A stretch of 39,462 nt of DNA from Pseudomonas defluvii (GCF_001695625.1 NZ_MBPN01000044.1:1-39462), one strand, 5' to 3'; shown: positions 15,815 through 24,939, numbered from the stretch's first letter. The notes: generated from the letters alone by a model not told the origin. Numbers and translations: made by a program.

Positions 15815-17518
15815 ATGCCGAGCCAGGATATCTTGACGGTGCTGATCGCCGAAGACAGTGCGACCGATCGGTTGCTGCTGGCCACTATTGTTCGCAAGCA
15901 AGGGCATCAGGTATTGATGGCCGAAGACGGCGCGCAGGCGGTGGCTGTGTTTGCTGCGCAGCGACCGCACCTGGTACTGCTCGATGCGTTGATGCCGGTC
16001 ATGGATGGCTTTGAGGCGGCGCGCAGGATCAAGCTTCTGGCCGGCGAAACCTTGGTACCTATCATTTTCTTGACCTCGCTGAGTGAAGAGCAGGCGCTGG
16101 TGCGTTGCCTGGAGGCGGGTGGGGATGACTTTCTGGCCAAGCCGTATAGCCAGGTGATTCTGGCGGCCAAAATCAAAGCCATGGAGCGCACGCGTCGTTT
16201 GCAGGCAACGGTGCTTGAGCAGCGAGACCAGCTTGCCCATCATCACCGTCACTTGCTCAATGAGCAGCGGGTGGCGAAGGCCGTATTCGATAAGGTGGCG
16301 CATGCCGGTTGCCTTGGCTCGCCGAACATCCGTTTCCTGCAATCCCCTTATGCGCTGTTCAATGGCGACTTGATGCTGGCTGCCTTTACGCCGTCTGGGG
16401 ATATGCATGTGCTGCTGGGCGATTTCACGGGCCATGGCTTGCCTGCCGCCGTAGGCGCCATGCCCTTGGCGGAAGTGTTCTACGGCATGACGGCCAAGGG
16501 CTACGGCCTGGCGGAAACCTTGCGTGAGATGAATGCCAAGCTCAAGCGCATCTTGCCGGTGGACATGTTCTGCTGTGCCGTGCTGCTCAATATGAGTTTT
16601 CAGCGGCGTACGGTGGAGGTCTGGAACGGCGGGATGCCTGATGCCTACCTGCTGCGGGTCGGTGGCGGTGAGCCGTTGCCGCTGGTGTCGCATTTTCTGC
16701 CGCTGGGTGTTCTGCCGCCTGAGCAGTTCGATGAGCATACGCAGGTACTGCCCATGACGGTGGGTGATCGCCTGTTTCTGCTCAGTGATGGGGTTGTTGA
16801 TACCCGTGATGAGAATGAGCAGTTGTTCGGTGTCGAGCGCTTGCGTGAGGTGCTCATTGCCAATCGGGTGCCGGAGCAGTTGTTTGACGATATTCAGATG
16901 GCGTTGGCACGTTTTGGTGGGCATCCACGTGATGACGTCAGCATGATGGACCTTTGCATGGTCGAGCATCACGCGCTGTCGCTGCCGCCGCTCGCGTACA
17001 CCGACAGTGGGCAGTCCAGCCCGTTGGACTGGTCGCTCAATCTCGAATTTCGTGCCGAAAGCCTCAAGCGCTTCAACCCGCTGCCTTTCCTGTTGCACCT
17101 GCTGCAGGAAATTCACGGTTTGCGCGCCCAGAGTAGCGAACTGCACAGTGTGCTCAGCGAGTTGTACTCCAATGCGCTGGAGCACGGCGTGCTGGCGCTT
17201 GATTCAAGGCTCAAGCGCGATGCCTGTGGGTTTACCGAGTACTACCGCGAGCGAAACAGGCGTCTACAGGCCTTGCAGGAAGGCTGCATACGCTTGCGTC
17301 TGCAGGTAGAGCCGGCCGCCTCGGGCGGGCGGCTGACCATCGAGGTCGAAGACAGCGGTGCGGGTTTCGATGTCGAGCGCGTCCTTGGCTGTTCGCAGGG
17401 AGGGCACGGGTTTTATGGCCGGGGCCTGAGCTTGATACGTGGTTTGAGCCAGCAGGCGCAATGGTTTGATGGCGGGCGTCGTGCGTGCGTAGTGTTCGCT
17501 TGGGTGTCTGAGGCATAA
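15815..17518 (+). CDS. hsbR: Response regulator with PP2C phosphatase and HATPase domains, HsbR-like
   Basis: A 567-residue fusion. The receiver domain (about 1-125) has phospho-acceptor D57 in LVLLDALMPVMDG. A linker coiled coil (about 130-155) leads to a PP2C/SpoIIE-type phosphatase domain with GDFTGHGLPAAVGAM. A C-terminal GHKL anti-sigma-kinase domain has the N-box SELYSNALEHG and EVEDSGAGFD. It should dephosphorylate or phosphorylate HsbA, depending on the phospho-signal from HptB. ATG 15815 is chosen. A TTG at 15803 overlapping the hsbA stop is possible, but neither has a strong ribosome site, so coupling to hsbA is likely. Confidence 0.85.
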   Translation: MPSQDILTVLIAEDSATDRLLLATIVRKQGHQVLMAEDGAQAVAVFAAQRPHLVLLDALMPVMDGFEAARRIKLLAGETLVPIIFLTSLSEEQALVRCLEAGGDDFLAKPYSQVILAAKIKAMERTRRLQATVLEQRDQLAHHHRHLLNEQRVAKAVFDKVAHAGCLGSPNIRFLQSPYALFNGDLMLAAFTPSGDMHVLLGDFTGHGLPAAVGAMPLAEVFYGMTAKGYGLAETLREMNAKLKRILPVDMFCCAVLLNMSFQRRTVEVWNGGMPDAYLLRVGGGEPLPLVSHFLPLGVLPPEQFDEHTQVLPMTVGDRLFLLSDGVVDTRDENEQLFGVERLREVLIANRVPEQLFDDIQMALARFGGHPRDDVSMMDLCMVEHHALSLPPLAYTDSGQSSPLDWSLNLEFRAESLKRFNPLPFLLHLLQEIHGLRAQSSELHSVLSELYSNALEHGVLALDSRLKRDACGFTEYYRERNRRLQALQEGCIRLRLQVEPAASGGRLTIEVEDSGAGFDVERVLGCSQGGHGFYGRGLSLIRGLSQQAQWFDGGRRACVVFAWVSEA

Positions 17519-17543
17519 TCAAGCTTGATCAAGGAGTGAGCAA

Positions 17544-17891
17544 GTGTCTGACAATCATATTGATCGCAAGGTACTGAGCGATTTGCAGGAAGTCATGGAA
17601 GATGGCTACTTGTACTTGCTCGAGACTTTTCTCTCGGACTCCGAGACGCGCCTCAGCCAGCTCCATGAGGCCAAGAACGCCGAGGAGTTGGGGATGGTTG
17701 CCCATAGCTTCAAAGGCAGTACCAGCAATATGGGGGCTGTGGCGCTGGCCGAGCTGTGTCAGCAGCTTGAAGAACGGGTCAAGCAACGTCCGCTCTACGG
17801 CATCGAGGACCTCATCAATCGTATTGATCGTGAGTATGCCGCGGTTCGTCAGCTGTATTGCGCGGAGCGTCAACGGGTTCAGATAGGGTGA
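17544..17891 (+). CDS. hptB: Histidine phosphotransfer protein, HptB-like
   Basis: A 115-residue four-helix Hpt protein with the phospho-acceptor H54 in VAHSFKGSTSNMGA. It starts with GTG 17544, with AAGGAG seven bases before it. In P. aeruginosa HptB takes phosphate from several hybrid kinases and passes it to HsbR. No hybrid kinase is encoded in this window, so the input lies elsewhere. It is third gene of the module and probably co-transcribed with hsbA and hsbR (25-base gap). Confidence 0.85.
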   Translation: MSDNHIDRKVLSDLQEVMEDGYLYLLETFLSDSETRLSQLHEAKNAEELGMVAHSFKGSTSNMGAVALAELCQQLEERVKQRPLYGIEDLINRIDREYAAVRQLYCAERQRVQIG

Positions 17892-17923
17892 TGTGTGTGG
17901 CTGGCGTGGAGTGTTGCTGCGTC

Positions 17924-17940
17924 CTGGCGTGACTTTTGCA
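17924..17940 (+). promoter_or_regulatory. Sigma-54 promoter of fliK
   Basis: TGGCGT (17925-17930), five bases, TTGCA (17936-17940). GG and GC are ten bases apart, and the site differs from TGGCAC-N5-TTGCA at two positions. It begins about 30 bases after the hptB stop and 50 bases before the fliK start. Confidence 0.7.
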
Positions 17941-17988
17941 GTGCCTTTTCCATTCCTGTATCAGACACGCTGCCGCGGAGACTCTTTC

Positions 17989-19356
17989 ATGCCTGTCGCC
18001 ACAAACCCATTGCTGCAATCGGGCTCCGTCGCCAATTCATCGCGCGCATCAGGTGCGTCATCGGACAAGTCGCAGCAGGCGCTTGGCGACAAGGCTTCAG
18101 GCTTCTCCCAAGTGCTTTCGCAATCCAAGGACAAGTTCGCGGGCGGGCCTTCCGTCGACAAGCCGTTCGCGCCAGCCAACACCGCCAGCAGTGGCAATTC
18201 CAAAGTGGACGGGCAGCAGAAAGTTGCCGGTAGCGGCAAAAGCTTGCCTGCCGATAACGCGAGTAAAAAAGAGGTTCAGGGCCAGGATGACGCACAGGTT
18301 ACCGACACGGCGCCGGCGCAAGATGCTGTAGCTACAGAGGATTCAACCGATCAGGCCGACCCGCAGTTGCTTGATCCGAGCCTGGTTGCCGGCCAGGTCA
18401 CCGATGCCCAGCCAGGGGCGCAATTGATTCAGGCTCAGGCCGAGGCGGTGGCGCCAGTGGTGCAGGCTGCGCAGCTTCAGGCGCAGGTGCAGGCGCCCGC
18501 CAGCGATAGCGCTCCACAGGAGCCGCCTTTCGATCCGGATGTCGATCCGCTTGCCGATCTGCCAACGCTGCGCCTGGCGCTGGAGCAGAGTGCTCAGGCC
18601 CAGGGAACCACATCGGTGAATGCCGCGCCAACGGGCAAGTCTGCTCAGGCACAGCCAGAAGCTACGCAGGGGCAGTCTGCCGTCAATACACTGGCGGCCA
18701 TCGTCGACAAGCCGGGTGCTGAGGCGGAGCAGGGCGAGCCGGGCGAGAAAGCCTTTGGCGCGCTGATGGATGATGGCCTGAAAGATCTCAAGGGGGCTGC
18801 CAGCGACGCGCGTGTCGATAACTTTGCCGAGCGCTTGAGCGCCTTGACCCAGGCGGCAACCGCCAAGACCGCGAATGCCGTGCCGGTTCCGGCCGCGCCC
18901 CTTAATCAGCCGCTGGCGATGAACCAGAGCGGCTGGACTGAAGGGTTGGTCAACCGCGTCATGTACCTGTCCAGCCAGAACCTGAAGTCGGCGGATATTC
19001 AGCTTCAGCCGGCTGAACTGGGGCGCCTCGATATTCGCGTCAACCTGGCGGCGGACCAGCCAGCCCAGATCACCTTCGTCAGTGGTCATGTGGTGGTTCG
19101 TGATGCGCTGGAAGGGCAGGTTCATCGTCTGCGTGAGTTGTTTGCCCAGCAAGGCCTGGCGCAACCGGATGTGAATGTTTCCGATCAGTCGCGCGGCCAG
19201 CAGCAGGGTGCTCAAGAAGGCCCGCGCCTGAGCGGCGTTGCCGGGCGACGCGGTGAGGCGGGTGATGCCGCAGAGCAGGCGGAGGCTGATGCTGGCGTCA
19301 AGGCTGTCGAGCGCCAGGTGGTGATCGGTTCCAGTGCAGTAGATTATTACGCTTGA
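17989..19356 (+). CDS. fliK: Hook-length control protein
   Basis: A 455-residue FliK from ATG 17989. This start has GGAG at 17977-17980 and avoids overlapping the sigma-54 promoter, which an earlier in-frame start would do. The N-terminal two thirds are Gln/Ala/Ser/Asp-rich, low complexity and probably unfolded, as in FliK rulers. The conserved C-terminal substrate-switch domain (about 320-420) has LKSADIQLQPAELGRLDIRV and FVSGHVVVRDALEG. FliK measures hook length and makes FlhB change from rod/hook to filament substrates. Confidence 0.95.
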   Translation: MPVATNPLLQSGSVANSSRASGASSDKSQQALGDKASGFSQVLSQSKDKFAGGPSVDKPFAPANTASSGNSKVDGQQKVAGSGKSLPADNASKKEVQGQDDAQVTDTAPAQDAVATEDSTDQADPQLLDPSLVAGQVTDAQPGAQLIQAQAEAVAPVVQAAQLQAQVQAPASDSAPQEPPFDPDVDPLADLPTLRLALEQSAQAQGTTSVNAAPTGKSAQAQPEATQGQSAVNTLAAIVDKPGAEAEQGEPGEKAFGALMDDGLKDLKGAASDARVDNFAERLSALTQAATAKTANAVPVPAAPLNQPLAMNQSGWTEGLVNRVMYLSSQNLKSADIQLQPAELGRLDIRVNLAADQPAQITFVSGHVVVRDALEGQVHRLRELFAQQGLAQPDVNVSDQSRGQQQGAQEGPRLSGVAGRRGEAGDAAEQAEADAGVKAVERQVVIGSSAVDYYA

Positions 19357-19366
19357 TGTGAGCCGC

Positions 19367-19411
19367 GGCGCCTCGCGTAAAGCCCCTGCAGGCGCCGCCC
19401 CTCCAGGGGCG
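19367..19411 (+). repeat. Nested inverted repeats between fliK and fliL
   Basis: GGCGCCT (19367-19373) pairs with AGGCGCC (19390-19396), and directly after it CGCCCCT (19396-19402) pairs with AGGGGCG (19405-19411). There is no T run, so it is not a standard terminator. It may be a decayed REP or an RNA stability element. Confidence 0.4.
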
Positions 19412-19455
19412 ATCTTGCCGGTGCGCCATGGATTCCATCACCTGTTCCGGGAAAC

Positions 19456-19471
19456 TGGCATAACACTTGCT
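19456..19471 (+). promoter_or_regulatory. Sigma-54 promoter of the fliL operon
   Basis: TGGCAT (19456-19461), five bases, TTGCT (19467-19471): one mismatch to the TGGCAC-N5-TTGCW consensus. GG and GC are ten bases apart. The start should be near 19482, about 40 bases before fliL. Confidence 0.88.
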
Positions 19472-19520
19472 GAACCCTCGCCATCTGAGTGAAATCTCGT
19501 GTGAGTGACGGATTATTGGC

Positions 19521-20018
19521 ATGGCGAAGAACGACGCAGTGAAAGACCCCGCCTCGAAAGGCAAACTCAAACTGATCCTGTTGTTGGTGCTGGCATTGCT
19601 CCTGGCGATTGGTCTGTCCGTGGGGGCAACCTGGTTCTTCCTGCACAAGGCCGACAGCAAACCTGAGGCAAGCCCTGCGCAGGCGACCAACGTCAAGCCG
19701 GCAGCGATCTACGAACCCCTGTCTCCTGCATTCGTAGTCAACTTCAACCAGAACGGTCGTCAGCGTTTCATGCAGGTGAGCATCACCATGCAGGGCCGTG
19801 ACCAGGCTGCGCTGGATGCACTGAAAGTGCACATGCCGGTGATCCGCAACAACCTGGTCATGCTGTTCTCGGGCCAGGGCTTCGATACCCTGGCAACCCC
19901 GGTCGGTCAGGAAATGTTGCGCCAGAAGGCCACTGCCAGTGTTCAGGAAGTGGCGCAGAAGGAAGTTGGCAAACTGGTTGTTGACCAGTTGCTGTTCACC
20001 AATTTCGTATTGCAGTAG
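19521..20018 (+). CDS. fliL: Flagellar basal-body/stator associated protein FliL
   Basis: A 165-residue inner-membrane protein. A short charged cytoplasmic N-terminus is followed by one membrane helix (about 14-36, LKLILLLVLALLLAIGLSVG) and a periplasmic FliL domain with YEPLSPAFVVNF and the C-terminal LLFTNFVLQ typical of the family. FliL rings surround the stator units and support them under load. The ribosome site is weak. It is the first gene of fliLMNOPQR-flhB. Confidence 0.96.
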   Translation: MAKNDAVKDPASKGKLKLILLLVLALLLAIGLSVGATWFFLHKADSKPEASPAQATNVKPAAIYEPLSPAFVVNFNQNGRQRFMQVSITMQGRDQAALDALKVHMPVIRNNLVMLFSGQGFDTLATPVGQEMLRQKATASVQEVAQKEVGKLVVDQLLFTNFVLQ

Positions 20019-20027
20019 GAGCCCAAG

Positions 20028-20996
20028 ATGGCCGTGCAGGACCTGCTGTCCCAGGATGAAATCGATGCCCTGTTACACGGTGTCGACGATGGTCTGGTGC
20101 AAACCGAAAGCGCCGCTGAGCCCGGTAGCGTCAAAAGTTATGACCTGACCAGCCAGGATCGGATCGTCCGCGGACGCATGCCGACCCTGGAAATGATCAA
20201 CGAGCGTTTTGCCCGTTATACCCGTATCAGCATGTTCAACCTGTTGCGTCGCTCCGCCGACGTGGCGGTAGGCGGGGTTCAGGTGATGAAGTTCGGTGAG
20301 TACGTGCATTCGTTGTACGTGCCGACCAGCTTGAACCTGGTGAAGATCAAGCCGTTGCGCGGTACGTCACTGTTCATTCTTGATGCCAAGCTGGTATTCA
20401 AGCTGGTGGACAATTTCTTTGGTGGTGACGGCCGTCACGCCAAGATCGAAGGCCGTGAATTCACCCCGACCGAGCTGCGCGTGGTGCGCATGGTGCTGGA
20501 TCAGGCCTTCGTCGACCTCAAGGAAGCCTGGCAGGCGATCATGCCGGTCAACTTCGAGTACATCAACTCGGAGGTCAACCCGGCCATGGCCAACATTGTC
20601 GGTCCGAGTGAGGCGGTGGTGGTCTCGACCTTCCACATTGAGCTCGATGGCGGCGGTGGCGACCTGCATGTGACCATGCCGTACTCGATGATCGAGCCGG
20701 TGCGCGAGATGCTGGATGCCGGCTTCCAGTCTGACCTGGATGACCAGGATGAGCGTTGGGTCAAGGCCCTGCGCGAAGACGTACTGGACGTCAGCGTGCC
20801 GTTGAGCGCGACGGTAGCCCGGCGTCAGTTGCGCCTGCGCGACATCCTGCACATGCAGCCCGGTGACGTGATCCCTATCGAATTACCCGAAGAGCTGATT
20901 CTGCGGGCTAACGGCGTGCCGTCGTTCAAGGCCAAGCTGGGCTCGCACAAGGGCACCCTGGCCCTGCAGATAACCGATCCGATCGAGCGTCGCTAA
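20028..20996 (+). CDS. fliM: Motor switch protein FliM
   Basis: A 322-residue FliM. The N-terminal CheY-binding peptide LLSQDEIDALLHG (about 6-18) is intact. The CheC-like middle domain (about 45-225) is followed by a C-terminal SpoA domain that builds the C ring with FliN. Phospho-CheY (gene at 30333) binds the N-terminal peptide to change rotation. TAGGAG precedes ATG 20028 at a good distance. Length and all domains are normal. Confidence 0.98.
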   Translation: MAVQDLLSQDEIDALLHGVDDGLVQTESAAEPGSVKSYDLTSQDRIVRGRMPTLEMINERFARYTRISMFNLLRRSADVAVGGVQVMKFGEYVHSLYVPTSLNLVKIKPLRGTSLFILDAKLVFKLVDNFFGGDGRHAKIEGREFTPTELRVVRMVLDQAFVDLKEAWQAIMPVNFEYINSEVNPAMANIVGPSEAVVVSTFHIELDGGGGDLHVTMPYSMIEPVREMLDAGFQSDLDDQDERWVKALREDVLDVSVPLSATVARRQLRLRDILHMQPGDVIPIELPEELILRANGVPSFKAKLGSHKGTLALQITDPIERR

Positions 20997-21044
20997 GCGG
21001 CGCTGCTGGTTTACCCCCCGAATTGATTGCCCGTCGAGGACAAA

Positions 21045-21509
21045 ATGGCTGACGAAAACGATATCACCTCCATGGAAGATCAGGCGCTGGCCGATGAGTG
21101 GGCCGCTGCCTTGAGTGAAACTGGCGAGGGCGGTCAGGCCGACATCGATGCCCTGATGTCCGGCGGTAGCACCACGCCTGCTTCGGGCCGCCTGCCGATG
21201 GAGGAATTTCCTTCCTCGCCGCGCAGCAATGAACAGGTCAGCCTTGAAGGCCCGAACCTGGATGTGATCCTGGATATTCCGGTGAGCATCTCCATGGAAG
21301 TCGGCAGTACTGAAATCAACATCCGTAACCTGCTGCAACTCAACCAGGGTTCGGTGATCGAGCTTGATCGCCTGGCCGGGGAGCCGCTGGATGTGCTGGT
21401 TAACGGTACGCTGATTGCGCACGGTGAAGTGGTTGTGGTCAACGAGAAGTTCGGTATTCGTCTGACTGACGTGATCAGCCCGAGCGAACGTATCAAGAAG
21501 CTGCGCTAA
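21045..21509 (+). CDS. fliN: Motor switch protein FliN
   Basis: A 154-residue FliN with an acidic N-terminal helix (residues 1-35) and a C-terminal SpoA domain (about 75-150, LDVILDIPVSISMEVG...VVVVNEKFGIRLTDV). It forms the lower part of the C ring and docks FliH during export. ATG 21045 is used because GAGGA lies at 21036-21040. An alternative start six codons earlier has no such site. It directly abuts fliO. Confidence 0.97.
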   Translation: MADENDITSMEDQALADEWAAALSETGEGGQADIDALMSGGSTTPASGRLPMEEFPSSPRSNEQVSLEGPNLDVILDIPVSISMEVGSTEINIRNLLQLNQGSVIELDRLAGEPLDVLVNGTLIAHGEVVVVNEKFGIRLTDVISPSERIKKLR

Positions 21510-21959
21510 GTGAAAAACACTCTGCTCAAGGGCCTTGCTGCGGCCGGCCTGTTCTGCGTCGACGTGGCCCTCGCGGCGCAGCCGGCGGCGACAGCGTCCG
21601 CGTCGGCTGCGCCGGGAAGTGTCGGTGGGCAGTTGGCGCAGTTGGTGCTGGGCTTGCTGTTGGTGGTGGGGTTGATCTTCTTTCTGGCTTGGTTGCTGCG
21701 CAGGGTGCAGCAGGCTGCGCCGCGAGGCGATCAGGTCATTGAGATCATCGGTACGCGGGCCTTGGGGCCGCGCGACCGCCTGCTGCTGGTCAAGGTAGGC
21801 AATGAGCAGATTTTGCTGGGGCACTCGCCTGGCACGATCGAAGCGTTGCATGTGTTGCGTGAGCCGGTCGAAGTGCCGTCGGGTGCGCGACAGGCTACAC
21901 CGGAATTCGCTCAGCGCCTGATGGAGTTGCTGGGCAAGGATCAGAAGGACAAGACGTAA
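21510..21959 (+). CDS. fliO: Flagellar export gate assembly protein FliO
   Basis: A 149-residue membrane protein beginning with GTG immediately after the fliN stop. A signal-like N-terminus (about 1-23) precedes an Ala/Pro/Ser-rich stretch. A membrane helix follows (about 45-67, [21 protein letters not shown]), then a cytoplasmic domain with the FliO pattern [20 protein letters not shown]. It helps FliP form a pentamer early in gate assembly. Its last base overlaps fliP (TAATG). Confidence 0.93.
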   Translation: MKNTLLKGLAAAGLFCVDVALAAQPAATASASAAPGSVGGQLAQLVLGLLLVVGLIFFLAWLLRRVQQAAPRGDQVIEIIGTRALGPRDRLLLVKVGNEQILLGHSPGTIEALHVLREPVEVPSGARQATPEFAQRLMELLGKDQKDKT

Positions 21960-22711
21960 TGGGCGCATTGCGCATGATGTTGACGCTGCTGCTGATGCTG
22001 GCGGCGCCGTTGGCCTTGGCTGCCGATCCGCTGTCGATCCCGGCGATTACCTTGTCCAATGGGGCGAATGGGCAGCAGGAGTACTCCGTCAGCCTGCAGA
22101 TCCTGTTGATCATGACGGCGCTGAGTTTCATCCCGGCGTTCGTCATCCTGATGACCAGTTTTACCCGGATCATCATCGTCTTCTCGATTTTGCGCCAGGC
22201 CCTGGGCTTGCAGCAGACTCCGTCGAACCAGATCCTTACCGGCATGGCACTGTTCCTGACCATGTTCATCATGGCCCCGGTGTTCGACCGGGTGAATCGC
22301 GATGCGCTACAGCCTTACCTGAACGAGACGCTTACCGCGCAGGATGCGATTGCCAAGGCCGAAGTGCCGCTGAAGGATTTCATGCTGGCGCAAACCCGGC
22401 AGAGCGACCTTGATCTGTTCATGCGGCTGTCCAAGCGTACCGACATTGCAACGCCCGACCAGGCGCCGTTGACGATCCTGGTGCCCGCCTTTGTGACATC
22501 GGAACTCAAGACGGCGTTTCAAATCGGCTTCATGATCTTTATTCCGTTTCTGATCATTGACCTGGTGGTCGCCAGCGTACTGATGGCCATGGGTATGATG
22601 ATGCTCTCGCCGTTGATCATCTCGTTGCCGTTCAAGATCATGCTCTTCGTGCTGGTGGACGGCTGGGCGCTTATCATTGGTACCCTGGCCGGCAGTTTCG
22701 GCGGCGTCTAG
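21959..22711 (+). CDS. fliP: Flagellar export gate protein FliP
   Basis: A 250-residue FliP. A cleavable signal peptide (about 1-22, ending ALAAD) is followed by a periplasmic segment and four membrane helices. The family signatures are strong: [36 protein letters not shown] and the [20 protein letters not shown] helix. Five copies with FliQ and FliR build the export channel in the MS ring. It overlaps fliO by one base and is followed by fliQ after 11 bases. Confidence 0.98.
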   Translation: MGALRMMLTLLLMLAAPLALAADPLSIPAITLSNGANGQQEYSVSLQILLIMTALSFIPAFVILMTSFTRIIIVFSILRQALGLQQTPSNQILTGMALFLTMFIMAPVFDRVNRDALQPYLNETLTAQDAIAKAEVPLKDFMLAQTRQSDLDLFMRLSKRTDIATPDQAPLTILVPAFVTSELKTAFQIGFMIFIPFLIIDLVVASVLMAMGMMMLSPLIISLPFKIMLFVLVDGWALIIGTLAGSFGGV

Positions 22712-22722
22712 GAGAATCGCGC

Positions 22723-22992
22723 ATGACCCCGGAAGTCGCTGTCGACCTGTTTCGCGATGCGCTGTGGCTGACCACGATGATGGTGGCGGTACTGGTAGTG
22801 CCGAGCCTGCTGGTCGGCCTGGTGGTCGCGATGTTTCAGGCGGCCACCCAGATCAACGAACAGACCCTGAGCTTCTTGCCGCGGCTGTTGGTGATGCTGG
22901 TGACCCTGATCGTGGTAGGGCCGTGGTTGGTTCGCACGTTCATGGAGTACATCCTGTCGCTGTACGGCAGTATTCCGCAGCTGATCGGTTGA
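22723..22992 (+). CDS. fliQ: Flagellar export gate protein FliQ
   Basis: An 89-residue FliQ with two membrane hairpin helices (about 16-38 and 52-76). The conserved loop reads FQAATQINEQTLSFLPR. Four copies pack around the FliP-FliR core. A good ribosome site (AGGAGA) lies before ATG 22723. Length is typical. Confidence 0.97.
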   Translation: MTPEVAVDLFRDALWLTTMMVAVLVVPSLLVGLVVAMFQAATQINEQTLSFLPRLLVMLVTLIVVGPWLVRTFMEYILSLYGSIPQLIG

Positions 22993-22999
22993 GTACGGC

Positions 23000-23776
23000 A
23001 TGCTCGAGTTGACCGATGCGCAGATCAGCACGTGGGTGGCGTCGTTCATCCTGCCGCTGTTTCGCGTCGCTGCCGTACTGATGACCATGCCGATATTCGG
23101 TACCACCTTGTTGCCAGCCCGCATCCGGCTGTATTTCGCGGTGGCTATTACGGTGGTCATCGTGCCTGGCTTGCCGCCTCTGCCTGAGGTCAATCCCTTG
23201 AGCCTCAGTGGGCTGCTGCTGATTGCCGAACAGGTGATCATCGGTGCCCTGTTCGGTATGGCGCTGCAGCTGTTCTTCCAGGCCTTCGTGATTGCCGGGC
23301 AGATTGTTGCGATTCAGATGGGGATGGCGTTTGCCTCGATGGTCGATCCGGCCAACGGCGTCAATGTCGCGGTGGTCAGTCAGTTCCTGACGATGCTGGT
23401 GACCCTGTTGTTTCTGTCGATGAATGGCCATCTGGTGGTTTTCGAGGTGCTCACCGAGAGTTTCACCACCTTGCCGATTGGCAGCGGTCTGCTGGTCAAT
23501 CATTTCTGGGACATGGCCGGGCGCCTGGGCTGGGTATTGGGCGCAGCACTGCTGCTGGTACTGCCGGCGATTACCGCACTGCTGGTGGTCAACATCGCCT
23601 TTGGCGTGATGACCCGCGCCGCGCCGCAGTTGAACATTTTTTCCATCGGTTTTCCCTTGACCCTGGTATTGGGGCTCGGGATTTTCTGGGTCGGTCTGGC
23701 CGACATTCTGTCCCATTACCAGTCATTGGCCTCCGAGGCCCTGCAATGGCTGCGTGAACTGGCGAGGGCGCGCTGA
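23000..23776 (+). CDS. fliR: Flagellar export gate protein FliR
   Basis: A 258-residue FliR with six predicted membrane segments. It carries the family stretches LFRVAAVLMTMPIFG near the start and QIVAIQMGMAFASMVDPANG in the middle. One copy completes the FliP5-FliQ4-FliR1 gate. The C-terminus ends two bases before flhB, so the two are coupled. In some bacteria FliR and FlhB are fused, but here they are separate genes. Confidence 0.97.
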   Translation: MLELTDAQISTWVASFILPLFRVAAVLMTMPIFGTTLLPARIRLYFAVAITVVIVPGLPPLPEVNPLSLSGLLLIAEQVIIGALFGMALQLFFQAFVIAGQIVAIQMGMAFASMVDPANGVNVAVVSQFLTMLVTLLFLSMNGHLVVFEVLTESFTTLPIGSGLLVNHFWDMAGRLGWVLGAALLLVLPAITALLVVNIAFGVMTRAAPQLNIFSIGFPLTLVLGLGIFWVGLADILSHYQSLASEALQWLRELARAR

Positions 23777-23778
23777 GC

Positions 23779-24915
23779 ATGGCTGAGAGCGAGAGCGGTC
23801 AGGATAAAACAGAAGACCCCACCGACAAGCGCAAGAAGGACGCTCGTGAAAAGGGCGAGATTGCGCGCTCCAAAGAACTCAATACGGTTGCCGTGACCCT
23901 GGCGGGCGCGGGCGGGTTGCTGGTCTTCGGCGGTGCGTTGGCGGAAACGCTGATGGAGCTGATGCGGATCAATTTCACCTTGTCCCGCGAGGTGCTCATC
24001 GACGAGCGCTCCATGGGGATCTTTCTGTTGGCCTCGGGCAAGATGGCCATACTCGCCACTCAGCCGGTGTTGCTGGTGCTGCTGCTGGCCGCGATCATCG
24101 GGCCTATTTCCCTGGGCGGGTTTTTGTTTGCCGGCAGTAGCCTGGCACCGAAGTTCAGCCGAATGAACCCGATGTCCGGGATCAAGCGGATGTTCTCCAT
24201 GCATGCGCTGACCGAGTTGCTCAAGGCGCTGGCCAAGTTCTTTGTGATCTTGCTGGTGGCCTTGGTGGTGCTGTCTTCAGATCGCGACGACCTGATTGCC
24301 ATCGCGCACGAGCCGCTTGATCAGGCAGTCATCCATAGCGTTCAGGTGGTGGGCTGGAGTGCCTTGTGGATGGCGGCGGGATTGCTGCTGATCGCCGCCG
24401 TGGACGCGCCATTGCAGCTTTGGCAGGCACACAAGAAGCTGTTGATGACCAAGCAGGAAGTGCGTGACGAGTACAAGGACAGTGAAGGTCGCCCCGAGGT
24501 CAAGCAGCGCATTCGACAGACCCAGCGCGAGATGTCGCAGCGCCGGATGATGGCGGCGATTCCCGAAGCCGATGTGGTCATCACCAACCCGACGCACTAT
24601 GCCGTGGCACTCAAGTACGACCCTGATAAGGGCGGTGCGCCATTGCTGCTGGCCAAGGGCACTGACTTCATTGCGCTGAAGATTCGTGAAATCGCGGGTG
24701 AGCACAAGATCCAGATTCTTGAGTCGGCGGCGTTGGCGCGTTCGATCTACTACTCCACCGAGCTTGAGGAAGAAATACCGGCGGGCCTCTACCTGGCGGT
24801 GGCCCAGGTACTGGCCTATGTCTTCCAGGTCCGCCAGTACCGTGCTGGCAAAGGCAAGGCGCCTGACCCCCTCAAGGACGTACCGATTCCGCCGGATTTG
24901 CGTCGGGACTCCTGA
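23779..24915 (+). CDS. flhB: Export substrate-specificity switch protein FlhB
   Basis: A 378-residue FlhB. A charged N-terminus (ESGQDKTEDPTDKRKKDARE) typical of the family is followed by four membrane segments (about 35-60, 88-112, 150-168, 190-212). The cytoplasmic domain has the self-cleaving N270-P271-T272-H273 motif. Cleavage, together with FliK, changes export from rod/hook to filament proteins. It is the last gene of the fliL operon. A 180-base gap follows. Confidence 0.98.
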   Translation: MAESESGQDKTEDPTDKRKKDAREKGEIARSKELNTVAVTLAGAGGLLVFGGALAETLMELMRINFTLSREVLIDERSMGIFLLASGKMAILATQPVLLVLLLAAIIGPISLGGFLFAGSSLAPKFSRMNPMSGIKRMFSMHALTELLKALAKFFVILLVALVVLSSDRDDLIAIAHEPLDQAVIHSVQVVGWSALWMAAGLLLIAAVDAPLQLWQAHKKLLMTKQEVRDEYKDSEGRPEVKQRIRQTQREMSQRRMMAAIPEADVVITNPTHYAVALKYDPDKGGAPLLLAKGTDFIALKIREIAGEHKIQILESAALARSIYYSTELEEEIPAGLYLAVAQVLAYVFQVRQYRAGKGKAPDPLKDVPIPPDLRRDS

Positions 24916-24939
24916 TCCTACCCTGATGTGATGGCGTCC

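Noticed and set aside
17902..17916. Second sigma-54-like TGGC...TTGCT before fliK
   Set aside because: GG and GC are eleven bases apart, not ten. The site 23 bases further on has correct spacing.
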